From assembly GCA_965369325.1 (NCBI GenBank), contig CBDUQI010000042.1, positions 1 through 34,365 on the forward strand: a stretch of 34,365 nt of DNA, given 5' to 3'. Below, piece after piece: positions 24,115 through 33,468 of this stretch. This stretch comes from CBDUQI01 sp965369325. Lineage in GTDB: Bacteria > Pseudomonadota > Gammaproteobacteria > Steroidobacterales > JBCBZW01. Under the pieces are notes generated by a model. The model was not told the DNA's origin, ran no database searches, and saw nothing but the letters and a program-made list of their open reading frames with translations. The position numbers and the translations under genes were made by a program. Positions within the stretch are counted from its first letter, which is position 1. Each line of letters opens with the position of its first letter.

Positions 24115-26322
24115 ATGAGCAAATCAGGATACCGAGTGCTGGTTTTGGCACTGGCGGGCACTATCGTCGCATGTGCCGACAAGGGCACCGACACGCAGGC
24201 GCCAGATAGCGCCGCCGAGAACACCGACATGAGCGTTACGCAGAGCACTGAAACGCCGGCGGTCAAAGCAACCGCAGACCTTAGCGACAACCCCATCGTG
24301 CAGGAATGGACGGCACCATTCGGCGCGCCCCCCTTCGGGCAGATAGAAGAACGGCATTACATTCCGGCGTTTGAGGAAGGCATGCGGATTAATCGCGAGG
24401 AGATTCGCGCAATCGCTGACAATGCGCAGCCGCCCACCTTCGCCAACACGATTGAGGCACTGGACCGCGCCGGCGAGTTGCTGGGCAAGGTGTCCCGGGT
24501 GTTCTTCAGCATGACCGGCTCCAATACCAACCCGGAGTTACAGAAAATTCAGGCGGATATTTCCCCGCGCCTGTCCCGTCACAACACCGACATTTTCCTG
24601 GATAGCAAGCTGTTCGCCCGCGTGAAGACACTGAAACAACAGGCCGCAGATCTCGGGCTGAACGAGGAGCAGGCCTACGTGCTGACCCGCGTGCACCGCG
24701 ATTTTGAGCGTGCCGGGGCCAATCTGGATGACAGCGCCAAAGCTCGCCTGAACGAGGTGAACCAGGAAATCTCCTCGCTCACCGTCAAGTACGGACAGAA
24801 CCTTCTGGCGGAGAACAACGCGTTCCAACTGGTGCTTAACAGCGAGGAAGAACTGGCCGGGCTGCCTGATTTTGTTCGCGCGGCAGCGTCAGAGACCGCG
24901 CGCCAACGCGACCAGGAAGGCAGCTACCTATTTACCCTCACCCGCTCGAGCATGACGCCGTTCCTGCAGTACTCCACTCGGCGCGATCTGCGTGAGAAAA
25001 TTTTCTCCGCCTGGACCGACCGCGGTACGCACGGTAATGAGCATGACAATCTTCAGCTAGCCGCGCAGATTGCGGCCTTGCGCGTCGAGCGCGCCAATCT
25101 ACTTGGGTTCAAGACCCACGCCGATTGGGTGCTGCAGGATCGCATGGCTGAAACTCCTAAAAAGGTGTACGACTTTATGCGTCAGGTGTGGGAGCCGGCG
25201 CTGGCCAAGGCCACCGAAGAGCGTGCGGCCCTGCAGGAAATGGCGGACTCTGAAGGCGGTGATTTCCAGATCCAGCCCTGGGACTGGTTTCACTACGCCG
25301 AGAAAGTCCGCAAAGCGCGGTACAACATCGACGATGAAATCTTAAAGCCGTACTTCAAGCTTGAGAATATTCGCGACGCCGCTTTTATGGTGGCGAACAA
25401 ACTCTGGGGTATTACCTTCCACGAACTGGAAGACATGCCCATCTACCAGGAAGACGTTCAGGTATTTGAGGTACGTGACTTCGACGGCTCGCATCTGGCG
25501 GTGTTCTACTTTGATTTTCACCCGCGCCAAAGCAAACGTGGCGGCGCCTGGATGAGCGGTTTCCGCGCGCAGAGTAAACTGGATGGCGACGTACGCCCGA
25601 TCGTTATTAATAACTGCAACTTTCCCAAAGGCTCGGGCGACATCCCTACGCTGTTGAGTTTTGGCGATGCAAGCACGCTGTTTCATGAGTTCGGCCACGG
25701 GCTGCACGGGCTGATGTCTGACGTCACCTACCGCCGCGTGTCAGGTGTCTCTGGACCGCGCGACTACACCGAGTTTCCGGCTCAGTTGATGGAGCACTGG
25801 ATTGGTGATCGCGAAGTACTGCGCGTGACCGCACGTCACTACCAGACCGGCGAGCCGATCAGTGAGGAACTGATGGACCGTTTGGAAGCGGCCAGCAAGT
25901 TCAACCAGGGCTACGCGACTATTGAGTACTTATCCGCAGCGTTTCTGGATATGGACTGGCACACCCTCGAGAGCACTGAGCCGGTGGATACCCTGGAATT
26001 TGAGCGCTCGTCGCTGGAGAGTCTTGGTTTGATCCCAGAGATTGTGGTGCGCTACCGCTCGACGTATTTCTCGCACATTTTCTCAGGCCCGGTCGGATAT
26101 TCCTCTGGCTACTACAGCTACATCTGGTCAGAGATTCTGGATGCTGACGGATTTGAAGGCTTTAAGGAATCCGGCAACATATTCGATCCGGAACTCGCAT
26201 CGCGTATGCGCCAACATATTTACGCCTCCGGCGGCACGGATGATGCGATGAAGTTGTACGTAAAGTTCCGCGGCCGTGAGCCCAGCATCGATGCGTTGCT
26301 GAGAAATCGCGGATTCAAGTAG
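24115..26322 (+). CDS. dcp: M3-family oligopeptidase / peptidyl-dipeptidase Dcp, lipoprotein
   Basis: A 735-residue zinc metallopeptidase with a lipoprotein signal ending at TIVAC (Cys20), so probably anchored in the periplasm. The zinc site is HEFGHGLHG (HExxH at 524-528), with the third ligand in the following helix (EFPAQLMEHW region). The C-terminal substrate-closing segment GPVGYSSGYYSYIW is typical of Dcp/thimet-type enzymes, with the Tyr/Gly-rich loop. Dcp removes C-terminal dipeptides; oligopeptidase A cuts internally, but the exported form favours Dcp. AAAGGA precedes the ATG by about ten bases. The HupE-like gene begins 27 bp downstream, though the relation may be only positional. 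Confidence 0.92.
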   Translation: MSKSGYRVLVLALAGTIVACADKGTDTQAPDSAAENTDMSVTQSTETPAVKATADLSDNPIVQEWTAPFGAPPFGQIEERHYIPAFEEGMRINREEIRAIADNAQPPTFANTIEALDRAGELLGKVSRVFFSMTGSNTNPELQKIQADISPRLSRHNTDIFLDSKLFARVKTLKQQAADLGLNEEQAYVLTRVHRDFERAGANLDDSAKARLNEVNQEISSLTVKYGQNLLAENNAFQLVLNSEEELAGLPDFVRAAASETARQRDQEGSYLFTLTRSSMTPFLQYSTRRDLREKIFSAWTDRGTHGNEHDNLQLAAQIAALRVERANLLGFKTHADWVLQDRMAETPKKVYDFMRQVWEPALAKATEERAALQEMADSEGGDFQIQPWDWFHYAEKVRKARYNIDDEILKPYFKLENIRDAAFMVANKLWGITFHELEDMPIYQEDVQVFEVRDFDGSHLAVFYFDFHPRQSKRGGAWMSGFRAQSKLDGDVRPIVINNCNFPKGSGDIPTLLSFGDASTLFHEFGHGLHGLMSDVTYRRVSGVSGPRDYTEFPAQLMEHWIGDREVLRVTARHYQTGEPISEELMDRLEAASKFNQGYATIEYLSAAFLDMDWHTLESTEPVDTLEFERSSLESLGLIPEIVVRYRSTYFSHIFSGPVGYSSGYYSYIWSEILDADGFEGFKESGNIFDPELASRMRQHIYASGGTDDAMKLYVKFRGREPSIDALLRNRGFK

Positions 26323-26349
26323 CCGAATATTGCCTGGCGCCACCTCGCT

Positions 26350-27204
26350 TTGCTGTTTGCGTATAACACGGGGTCCGGCCCGGGCGGAGCGGCAACGCGG
26401 GCATGGCGACGGTGGCGCTTAGGCGTTCGCGCACTCGCCGCAAGCGCGAGCATACTAATCGCATTGAGTGCCTGGCCATCCGGCCAGGCACTTGCACATC
26501 CGGAAGATGAGCTTTGCCCACCGGGAGAGCCACCGAGCGAGTTCTGTTTGGCGGTGCAGGCTCAACTGAGTGAGGCCGCGCCCGCTGAACAGGCACCATC
26601 GACCGCCGCACCGTCGCTAAGCTGGAGCGAAATCGCTTACCAGTATATCCAGCAGGGTTACGTGCACATCGTGCCACGTGGCGCCGATCACATTCTGTTC
26701 GTACTGGCGCTGTTCTTCTCCATCCGCGCGCTGCGTCCGCTGATTTGGCAGGTCACCAGCTTTACCCTCGCCCACTCGATCACCCTGGGCCTGGCAGCGG
26801 CCGGGCTGATCAATGTCCCCTCGAATGTCATTGAGCCACTAATCGCGTTATCTATCGCCTGGGTGGGCATCGAGAACCTGCTGTTGCGCGGACGCGCAGT
26901 GACTCACTTGCGCTCCCTGGTGATTTTTCTGTTCGGCCTGCTACACGGCCTGGGCTTCGCAGGGGTGTTGCTGGACCTGGGCTTACCGCAACAGGCATTC
27001 CTGAGCGGATTGCTGGCCTTTAACGTCGGAGTAGAACTAGGTCAGCTAAGCGTCTTATTCATCGCATGGCGCGTGTTTCGCCGCTTTGTGCGCCGGCCAT
27101 GGTACTCGCGCAGGATCGCCTACCCGGCAAGTGCCGCCATCGCACTGACAGGTGCGCTGTGGACCATACAGCGGCTTGCCTCTGGCGCGGCCTCTGCCTC
27201 CTGA
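26350..27204 (+). CDS. HupE/UreJ-family membrane protein
   Basis: A 284-residue protein with an exported N-terminus (signal-like segment about 26-48, ALSAWPSGQALA-HP), a Pro/Ala/Glu-rich linker, then about six membrane helices. Family marks are a His-rich first helix (GADHILFVLALFF), FTLAHSITLGLAA, FGLLHGLGFAGVL and FNVGVELGQLSVLF. HupE/UreJ proteins are nickel or related metal permeases; the second subgroup (HupE/UreJ_2) has no settled substrate. No hydrogenase or urease genes are nearby. The frame starts at TTG 26350 without a clear ribosome binding site, so the start is uncertain. A perfect 11-bp inverted repeat lies within the signal-peptide coding region. Confidence 0.8.
   Translation: MLFAYNTGSGPGGAATRAWRRWRLGVRALAASASILIALSAWPSGQALAHPEDELCPPGEPPSEFCLAVQAQLSEAAPAEQAPSTAAPSLSWSEIAYQYIQQGYVHIVPRGADHILFVLALFFSIRALRPLIWQVTSFTLAHSITLGLAAAGLINVPSNVIEPLIALSIAWVGIENLLLRGRAVTHLRSLVIFLFGLLHGLGFAGVLLDLGLPQQAFLSGLLAFNVGVELGQLSVLFIAWRVFRRFVRRPWYSRRIAYPASAAIALTGALWTIQRLASGAASAS
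26467..26492 (+). repeat. Perfect 11-bp inverted repeat inside the HupE-like coding region
   Basis: AGTGCCTGGCC (26467-26477) and GGCCAGGCACT (26482-26492) flank ATCC. In RNA this is a very stable hairpin, over codons for the end of the signal peptide, 145 bp after the Dcp stop. Confidence 0.6.
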
Positions 27205-27220
27205 GTGCATGGTGATCTTC

Positions 27221-27269
27221 GTACCTGACCGAATCGTTCGGCTAAACGCGCACTCAGGTACCATCGTTT
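27221..27269 (+). terminator. Possible terminator after the HupE-like gene
   Basis: GTACCTGA (27221-27228) and TCAGGTAC (27254-27261) are exact reverse complements; inside lies a second small stem, CCGAA-TCG-TTCGG (27229-27241). TTTT follows at 27266-27269. The bulged loop makes it less certain than a simple hairpin. Confidence 0.45.
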
Positions 27270-27310
27270 TGGCCAAGCACGCGCGCAGAATAACGATGCC
27301 CTCCCCGCGA

Positions 27311-28645
27311 CTAAAATACTCCAAGTTGATCAAGGGTAGCGGCCGGATCGTCCTGTTTATCGAACACCAATGATCGCAATTTGTTTGCTAGAAGTGGGTT
27401 GGATGAAAGTTCTACTTCTTCAAGAAACTCACGAGCATCCCAGGGTCGATTGTTTCTTGAGTCAGATGCCAGAGTCTTCCAAAAATCGAACAAATCCCGC
27501 TCGTCGTTACTTTTATCTCGGATTGCAGTATCAATGGCAAGAAACATTATGAGGCCACATTGATAGTAGTCCTCGAAACTGCCTCGCGCCGCAGCGTGAT
27601 GAAGAGGTGCGTTGTCCAGCGCGTTGCGACAACCCTCTAATGCGCGTTGCTTGCGCACGGCCAGATACTCAGGAGACACCATCGCCAATTTCGCCAACAT
27701 GAGATACGCAAATGCTTCGCCAGCGCCTTCATGAATCCATGACGATTCGCGAGTACCTGTGACGCCACGCTGAAAAAGGTGTGCAGATTCGTGCGCAAAG
27801 AACCATGCAATCTCCTCAGGAGAATTGTCGTTCGAAGTCATGTTTTCCAAACCGGGTCCATAAAAGTGCATGAAAATCTGGTCGGGGAGCGTGCCACCTT
27901 GCCGCCCATGTCCTTTATCATAATTTGAATCATATGACACAAATAGCATTGGACGTTGCCGCAACGGTGAAAGCCTTTGAGCAAACAGATCCATTAGCTC
28001 CGGCAGAACCATCGACAGTAGATCGGCTATTTCTGAAGGCAATCCGGGGTCCACAATACCCACGAAATGGGAAGATAGATGAGGGGAAGCGGGGCCAACG
28101 TATAGGTTTGTTCCATCATCCGAATCAGACCATTGCGCCGAATGACTATAGGTTCGACCATTTAGCAAAATGCTCGAGTTCTTTGGCGCCGTTATCTTCA
28201 TCGACCACGGTCCGTCACAGTCGTCTATAGCCTGTGACACACTGGTCGGGCAGGCTTGAAACCGTCCACTATGAATCAATAAACCGCCGTCACTAAACGG
28301 CGAAAAAGGCGCATAGTCCTTTGGAAGCGGAACGTACGTAGCCGGAACCAAGATCTCGACTGAAGAAAACTTCTCTCCGTCGGTACGCGTGACTATGTCA
28401 TGAGTTGTTGATCTCGCGATTTCAAAGCCGGACGATGTAATGTTCCAGCGTCTGCTTCGGGAATCATCTGGCGTGCGGACAAGCGTAAGGCCCGTGGTTG
28501 GTTGCGATAAGCGATAGACCACCTTCCACTGCCCGCTGTCATAAGGGCTTAGGGAGATCAAATCCCGAGACGGCAAAAAACCACATGCTGGTAGAAAAGT
28601 AATAAAACTCAGTAGCGTTACCAAAAACCAGCGCGAATTTGTCAA
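27311..28645 (-). CDS. Lipoprotein zinc metallopeptidase (gluzincin type), AT-rich gene
   Basis: A 444-residue lipoprotein (lipobox LPAC, Cys21). The zinc site is HESAH at 285-289 in WFFAHESAHLFQRG, with Glu306 in WIHEGAGEAFAYL 17 residues later, the gluzincin spacing of M1/M61-like peptidases. The ~280 residues before it have no motif I recognise; they include Cys pairs (132/143) that may form disulfides. It starts with TTG 28645, supported by AAGGGA seven bases upstream. Base composition is clearly lower in GC than either neighbour across the whole gene and its 150-bp upstream region, suggesting transfer. No partner gene is evident; function is limited to probable periplasmic or surface proteolysis. 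Confidence 0.75.
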   Translation of the reverse strand: MTNSRWFLVTLLSFITFLPACGFLPSRDLISLSPYDSGQWKVVYRLSQPTTGLTLVRTPDDSRSRRWNITSSGFEIARSTTHDIVTRTDGEKFSSVEILVPATYVPLPKDYAPFSPFSDGGLLIHSGRFQACPTSVSQAIDDCDGPWSMKITAPKNSSILLNGRTYSHSAQWSDSDDGTNLYVGPASPHLSSHFVGIVDPGLPSEIADLLSMVLPELMDLFAQRLSPLRQRPMLFVSYDSNYDKGHGRQGGTLPDQIFMHFYGPGLENMTSNDNSPEEIAWFFAHESAHLFQRGVTGTRESSWIHEGAGEAFAYLMLAKLAMVSPEYLAVRKQRALEGCRNALDNAPLHHAAARGSFEDYYQCGLIMFLAIDTAIRDKSNDERDLFDFWKTLASDSRNNRPWDAREFLEEVELSSNPLLANKLRSLVFDKQDDPAATLDQLGVF

Positions 28646-28795
28646 ACGCTTTCCCTTCCGACTTTGATCGGCTAGTAGTAATAAATGGGTCAGTTGAGCT
28701 TCACCTAAGTTCGTGTCTATGTCATCGACGCCAAAAATTCATATACTGATATGAGTGATACTCAGGTAACGCTACTCCTGAGCGTCGATTGGAAC

Positions 28796-29842
28796 TTACC
28801 TCGGCGTCGGTTCGTAAAATTCCAGCCAGGCGCCTCCAGGGCCTTGCACACCCATAAGCGTTATCTTGCCATACGGAGGCAATTGGATTGCGCTGGGACC
28901 GAACACGATATTGACGTCATTAGCACTCAGATGCGCCGCAAACGCATCAATGTCGCGCACCGGAAAGCGTAGCATCAGGACACCCAGATTCGGCGGCCGC
29001 GCGCGCGCGGCAAAATCGTGCCCCTGCACGCCATCGAATGACAGCAACTCAACTGAGCCCTCATTGGTGCCCTGAGGATGCAGAATGTACACATGCCTCG
29101 GCACCTCGGACGCCAGGTTGTGCGGCAGGCCCAGTACATTCGGCCCAGGCGCGTTGCTTGCGCCATGATGTTCCAGGTAAATCTTAAAGCCCAGGATGTT
29201 CGTGTAAAATGCCCGGGCGGTTTCAATATCACTCACCACCTGCGTGGCGTTGAACAAACGGCTGAGTTCGCGCAATTGCGGCCAGCCTTCAAGCGGCGGT
29301 GCCACCCGCTCAATCAACGCCAGCACCACGCCGTCGTGGCCTCGTGCGAGCCATTCCTTGACGATGAACGGACCAAACGTGAACTTCACTGGATCAGTGC
29401 CCGACTGCCAGCCGCGCGCCTGCAACTGCGCGAACTTGGCATCCATATCCAGCACACGCGCGTTCACATCAAACCAACCGCCGGTATCCCAACTCTGGGC
29501 ATTCGAGCGAATTTGCTGTTGCTCCGTGCCCACGAACTGAATCAGGCGCAAAAACCCGCGGTCGGTACCGGGATTGCCCAGCAGCACCTGCTTCGCTTTG
29601 ACTTCTGATGGTAGGTTGTAGGCGTCGAGCAGACGGCGCGGCACTGAGCCACGGTGCATCACCTTCCAGCCGGCAACGTCGCGATACGCCGCCACGGTGC
29701 TCCTCAGATCGGACACACTAAATACGGCCTCCTGGTAGCCAGCAGTGACAAACTGCGGTGTGTCCGCGACCGAAACGGCACACATCAGCACACTACAAAG
29801 CACCCCTGCCCGGCTCAGCAACGTCGCTACTCTCATCGCCAT
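28796..29842 (-). CDS. Exported two-domain VOC (glyoxalase/dioxygenase fold) protein, first copy
   Basis: A 348-residue protein with a cleavable signal peptide (MCAVSVADTP region) and two VOC modules. The first starts at QEAVFSVSDLRSTVAAYRDVAGW; the second at ATQVVSDIETARAFYTNILGF, ending in WLEFYEP with the usual metal-ligand Glu. The first position of module one, often a His ligand, is Gln. VOC enzymes include glyoxalases, extradiol dioxygenases and epimerases, nearly all cytoplasmic, so export is notable. ATG 29842 is chosen because GGGG lies eight bases upstream; ATG 29848 and GTG 29851 are alternatives. It begins 19 bp after the second VOC gene in the same direction. Confidence 0.82.
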   Translation of the reverse strand: MAMRVATLLSRAGVLCSVLMCAVSVADTPQFVTAGYQEAVFSVSDLRSTVAAYRDVAGWKVMHRGSVPRRLLDAYNLPSEVKAKQVLLGNPGTDRGFLRLIQFVGTEQQQIRSNAQSWDTGGWFDVNARVLDMDAKFAQLQARGWQSGTDPVKFTFGPFIVKEWLARGHDGVVLALIERVAPPLEGWPQLRELSRLFNATQVVSDIETARAFYTNILGFKIYLEHHGASNAPGPNVLGLPHNLASEVPRHVYILHPQGTNEGSVELLSFDGVQGHDFAARARPPNLGVLMLRFPVRDIDAFAAHLSANDVNIVFGPSAIQLPPYGKITLMGVQGPGGAWLEFYEPTPR

Positions 29843-29861
29843 GCGCATCACCCCGGTGTGC

Positions 29862-30962
29862 TCAGTCAGCCGGTTGAAACAGTTCGACCATCATGCCATT
29901 TGGGTCCAACACCGTGACCGCCGAGTGCACACCCAACTCCGGGCTCTCATAGCGGACGGGTGCACCGATAATCTCCACCCCTGCGCCCCGCAAACGGTCA
30001 ACGGTATCCTCGAGATCGCGGACGGGGAAGCTCCACATGGCAAGCCCTCGGTTGGGCAGGCGCGACGCGACGCCGGTCTCAACGACATCCACGTTGCGAA
30101 AATGCACAAACAACAGATGGCCCCATCGCGCACCCATGGAGTACACGATAGAAAAGCGAAACATCGCGCCGTCGGGATTGCCCATCGCCCCCTTACGCCC
30201 GGAACTGGTCCATTCCCGGTCACTGCGTAACTCCATTCCCAGCACGTCGGTGTAGAACGCCAGTTGTGCTTCGGAGTCGCGTACGATCTGGGCGGAGTAC
30301 ACAGGCCCGCCATTGCCAGTCGCCGGATCTGTCGGTCCTAATTGTGCCATGCCGTCGCGCCGCGAGATGCCTACGGCATGAACAAATTCCGGCGCCGTAA
30401 AGATCGTTTCGTGAATCTGGTAAGTACTGCCATCCGGTCGCGGCACCGGATAGGACTGCATGGGATTCATCGCACCAAAACCCAATGCCCTTATCTGCGG
30501 CTCCCACCGCTCGAGGTCCTGCGTGGGGAAGCCCAGCGAGTACGGCCCGATCTCCACGGGTTGCCAGCTGCGATGAATGGAGGGCGTGGTGTGATCCAGC
30601 GCGATTACGCGAATCTGAATCGCGTCCTCGGCGCCTGGTCGATCGAGCACATACAAATCCCAGCCGATGCGTGCGGGGATGCCCCAAAGCCGCCGTTGCA
30701 GTGCACGCGTCTCACCCGCCACGGACAACGGGCCGCGCACGCGCATGCCCATCGCATCCACAAAAAAGTGCTTGACCGACTCCACATCGTTGGTGGCCAG
30801 CGTGACGGTATGCAGCGGCCCGGTGCGCGCATCCTGCACCCGTGTCTTGGGCGCAAGGGCGTCATTATCGCTAACCTTGTTATTGTTCTGGCAATAGCCT
30901 GGGTTTGCGCCGATTGCGCTAGCCGCGACGAGCACCGCCCACATCGCCATCCGCAGTGTCAT
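29862..30962 (-). CDS. Exported two-domain VOC protein, second copy
   Basis: A 366-residue protein with a signal peptide (MRMAMWAVLVAASAIGANPG then YCQ). Module one begins LHTVTLATNDVESVKHFFVDAMG with a His at the ligand position; module two begins SAQIVRDSEAQLAFYTDVLGM and ends MVELFQPAD with the Glu ligand. A middle His is in LLFVHFRNVD. The start is ATG 30962, preceded by GGGGGG at a suitable distance; the frame runs on to 31079 but would overlap the divergent third VOC gene. Substrate is unknown; the ring-cleaving and lyase branches of the VOC fold are both possible. Confidence 0.82.
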   Translation of the reverse strand: MTLRMAMWAVLVAASAIGANPGYCQNNNKVSDNDALAPKTRVQDARTGPLHTVTLATNDVESVKHFFVDAMGMRVRGPLSVAGETRALQRRLWGIPARIGWDLYVLDRPGAEDAIQIRVIALDHTTPSIHRSWQPVEIGPYSLGFPTQDLERWEPQIRALGFGAMNPMQSYPVPRPDGSTYQIHETIFTAPEFVHAVGISRRDGMAQLGPTDPATGNGGPVYSAQIVRDSEAQLAFYTDVLGMELRSDREWTSSGRKGAMGNPDGAMFRFSIVYSMGARWGHLLFVHFRNVDVVETGVASRLPNRGLAMWSFPVRDLEDTVDRLRGAGVEIIGAPVRYESPELGVHSAVTVLDPNGMMVELFQPAD

Positions 30963-31070
30963 CCGTTCGCCCCCCTGTGCCAACCGCTGGAAAATCACAC
31001 AACAGACTGGCACAAACAATAAAGATATATCATTATAGCATGAACGGTCTATTCGCAACATGAGATCAAC
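30963..31070. promoter_or_regulatory. Divergent promoter region between two exported VOC genes
   Basis: A 108-bp gap between start codons on opposite strands. Positions about 31017-31048 are AT-rich (ATAAAGATATATCATTATAG, split), giving -10-like elements on both strands. No clear -35 was found. Shared control of the VOC genes on both sides is inferred. Confidence 0.4.
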
Positions 31071-32186
31071 ATGAAACAACGCTCTAGGGCTCTGCTTGCC
31101 TCGATAGCGCTAATGCTTGCAGCGGCCCCTGCGTTATCGCAGGCGCTGCCCGACACGGGCATCAGCGGCGTCTATGAAGTTATGGTGGGCGCCAGAGACG
31201 CGCAACCACTGATCAAGTATTTCGCCGAGTTCGGATTTGCGGTGGTGGAGGATGCTGAGTACTCGCGTGAGCAGGCTCAGGCACTTTACGGTGTACCCAG
31301 TGGGCTGAAGTCCTACCGCCTGCGCAACCATGGAATCGATAGTCATGGCCTGCTGCGCGTGCTTGAGTGGGCCGAGCCGACAGGCCCGGGCGTGGGTTAC
31401 GCGCCGCCGGAGACGGTGGGACAGCGCCTGGCGGTGATGCGAACGCTGGATATTTTCCGTCTGGCAGACGTTTTTACAGACGCCCGCCACAAGGGCGAAC
31501 CATGGCTTGTAACACCCCCTGTTTATGACGATCTCTACGGGCTCAGCGACAAGACCCCTGACTTTTTCGACCGGCGCGTGGGCGTACGGGAAGGCGCCGT
31601 GTACGGGGAGCTGTTTAATCACGTATTTTATCAGCGTTACGGGTATGTGATCCCAGGCTACGGCACCATCGAGGCACAAACGCCACTGCAAACCAGCGAA
31701 TTTACCCACCACGATTTTGTTATCAAAGGCGATATCGCCGAGGTGACCCGGCATTACAGCGACGTGCTTGGTCTGCGCGCGGAAAGCGAGCCGCAACTGG
31801 ATGGCGACTGGCGCAACGGCCCTCGGACAGTGTTTGACATGGGGCCGGGCGTCACGCACGGGTACGTGGGCTTTGTCTCGCCTAACAACATCTGCGGCAA
31901 GCTCAAATTTTTTGCACCAACCGATATTGTGCGCGACCGGTCCGACCGCCAACACCCCGGCCAACTCGGCATTACGCTGCACTCACTCCGCACCCCGCGC
32001 CTGTCATTGGTTCACGAGCTGGCGCTGGAACACCACCTGGGTCCGTCCGCGATAATCCGCAATGAGTTTGACGAGAATAGCTTCGCATTCACAGGCCCGG
32101 ATGGGGTAACGTGGCAAATCATCGAAGGTGCAGCCTCCAGCCATACACCAAAAACTAAACTGGAGTTCGTGACCACGGGTAACTAA
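31071..32186 (+). CDS. Exported VOC-fold protein, third copy
   Basis: A 371-residue protein with a standard signal peptide (LLASIALMLAAAPALSQA). The first VOC-like half starts VYEVMVGARDAQPLIKYFAEFGF without the His ligand; the second starts THHDFVIKGDIAEVTRHYSDVLG with His, and ends GVTWQIIEG with Glu, so probably only the second half binds metal. It is divergent from the other two VOC genes and 25 bp before the MFS gene. The three VOC proteins share layout but not close sequence, which suggests an old family expansion with separate substrates or heteromeric function. No function is assigned. Confidence 0.82.
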   Translation: MKQRSRALLASIALMLAAAPALSQALPDTGISGVYEVMVGARDAQPLIKYFAEFGFAVVEDAEYSREQAQALYGVPSGLKSYRLRNHGIDSHGLLRVLEWAEPTGPGVGYAPPETVGQRLAVMRTLDIFRLADVFTDARHKGEPWLVTPPVYDDLYGLSDKTPDFFDRRVGVREGAVYGELFNHVFYQRYGYVIPGYGTIEAQTPLQTSEFTHHDFVIKGDIAEVTRHYSDVLGLRAESEPQLDGDWRNGPRTVFDMGPGVTHGYVGFVSPNNICGKLKFFAPTDIVRDRSDRQHPGQLGITLHSLRTPRLSLVHELALEHHLGPSAIIRNEFDENSFAFTGPDGVTWQIIEGAASSHTPKTKLEFVTTGN

Positions 32187-32211
32187 CCAGCGCGCGACCA
32201 AAGGGGTCTAT

Positions 32212-33468
32212 ATGTCCAACGCGCAACAACCAGATGCGCCCAGTCGTCGCTGGCTGGTACTGCTTGGGCTGGCCATGACGTACGCCGTCACCAATGGCGT
32301 TCTGATTCACACCCTGCCGCTGCTATATCCGTATCTGATCGAATCGTTCGGCTGGACGCGTACGCAGGTCACCCAGCCGGCTACAGCGTTTTTAATCATC
32401 GCCGCTGTCACCTCACCACCGGCCGGGGCCGTGCTGGACCGATACTCCGCACGCACCGTCATCGCCGTCGGCCTGATCGGGATTACTGCCTCGCTGCTTG
32501 GCTACGCCGTGATGAGCACACTCACCCAGCTCACCGTGGTGTATGTCGCCATGGCGGTGTCGTTGTCGCTGTCCGGCCTGGTCTCGAACATGCTTATCCT
32601 CAGCCGCTGGTTCGTGCACCTGCGCGGCCGCGCAACCGGATTGTTGCTGATGGCCTCAAGCATCGGCGGCGCTGCGTTCCCGTGGTTGCTGGGGTATTGC
32701 GTTGAGCATTACGGCTGGCGGGTGGCGATGCAGGTACTGGCGATAACGGTTATTCTCATTGCTCTGCTGCCGCTACTGGTGCTGGTGAGAGATCGTCCAA
32801 AACAGTCACTCACGAGCACCGCAGAAACCGAATCAACCACCGCGCCGATCGGCCCAAGCGTCAAACAGGCCTTGCGCCAGCCAGGGTTTTATCTGGTGGC
32901 AGTCGCTACCGCGGCCGTGTGGTTCTCCATCATCGCCATGGTGCAACATCAGTCGATTTATTTGGCCGGCGATATGGGCATTGCCAAATCGCGTCTGCCT
33001 TCGGTGTTCAGTGCATTTTTTCTGTGCTCGGTGATTGGAAAATTGCTGTTCGGCTGGCTGAGTGACCGCTTTGACAACACGCTAATGATGCTCGGCTCCA
33101 TCGCAATACTGGCACTGGGGCTGTTGATCCTGCGGAGCGTAAATGCTGCGGGCGATCTGAGTCTTTACGGTTACGCCATGACGGCCGGCATCGGGTTTAG
33201 CGGCGCATTCACCATGATTCAACTCATGTTTGCCAATCTGTATGCCGGGCAGTCGTTCGGCAAGATCCTGGCCATATTGATGATGATCGATACGCTATCG
33301 GGCGCACTAGGCACCCGTGTGGTGGCGCGTATCCGCGACATCACCGGGCACTATCTGCCCGCTATCGATCTGATGATCGGATTGTTAGTATTCGCATCCG
33401 TGTGCATCGCCATCATCAGCCGTACCCAACGCGCCGGGCGCGCACAACTGAAAGGACACAGCATTTGA
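32212..33468 (+). CDS. MFS transporter linked to the VOC cluster
   Basis: A 418-residue major facilitator with 12 predicted helices and the loop 2-3 motif SPPAGAVLDRYSARTVI, the first-half repeat of the MFS signature; the second-half copy is KLLFGWLSDRFDN. The sequence style (SFGWTRTQVTQPATAF) fits the oxalate/formate or monocarboxylate-like MFS groups. AAAGGGG precedes the ATG at good distance. It begins 25 bp after the third VOC gene and overlaps the next gene by four bases, so all three are probably one transcript. It may import the product of the exported VOC proteins, which is inference. Confidence 0.88.
   Translation: MSNAQQPDAPSRRWLVLLGLAMTYAVTNGVLIHTLPLLYPYLIESFGWTRTQVTQPATAFLIIAAVTSPPAGAVLDRYSARTVIAVGLIGITASLLGYAVMSTLTQLTVVYVAMAVSLSLSGLVSNMLILSRWFVHLRGRATGLLLMASSIGGAAFPWLLGYCVEHYGWRVAMQVLAITVILIALLPLLVLVRDRPKQSLTSTAETESTTAPIGPSVKQALRQPGFYLVAVATAAVWFSIIAMVQHQSIYLAGDMGIAKSRLPSVFSAFFLCSVIGKLLFGWLSDRFDNTLMMLGSIAILALGLLILRSVNAAGDLSLYGYAMTAGIGFSGAFTMIQLMFANLYAGQSFGKILAILMMIDTLSGALGTRVVARIRDITGHYLPAIDLMIGLLVFASVCIAIISRTQRAGRAQLKGHSI

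Noticed and set aside
23838..24296. 152-residue minus-strand frame
   Set aside because: Its first third overlaps the start of the dcp gene; only the shorter version from GTG 24038 has a ribosome binding site.
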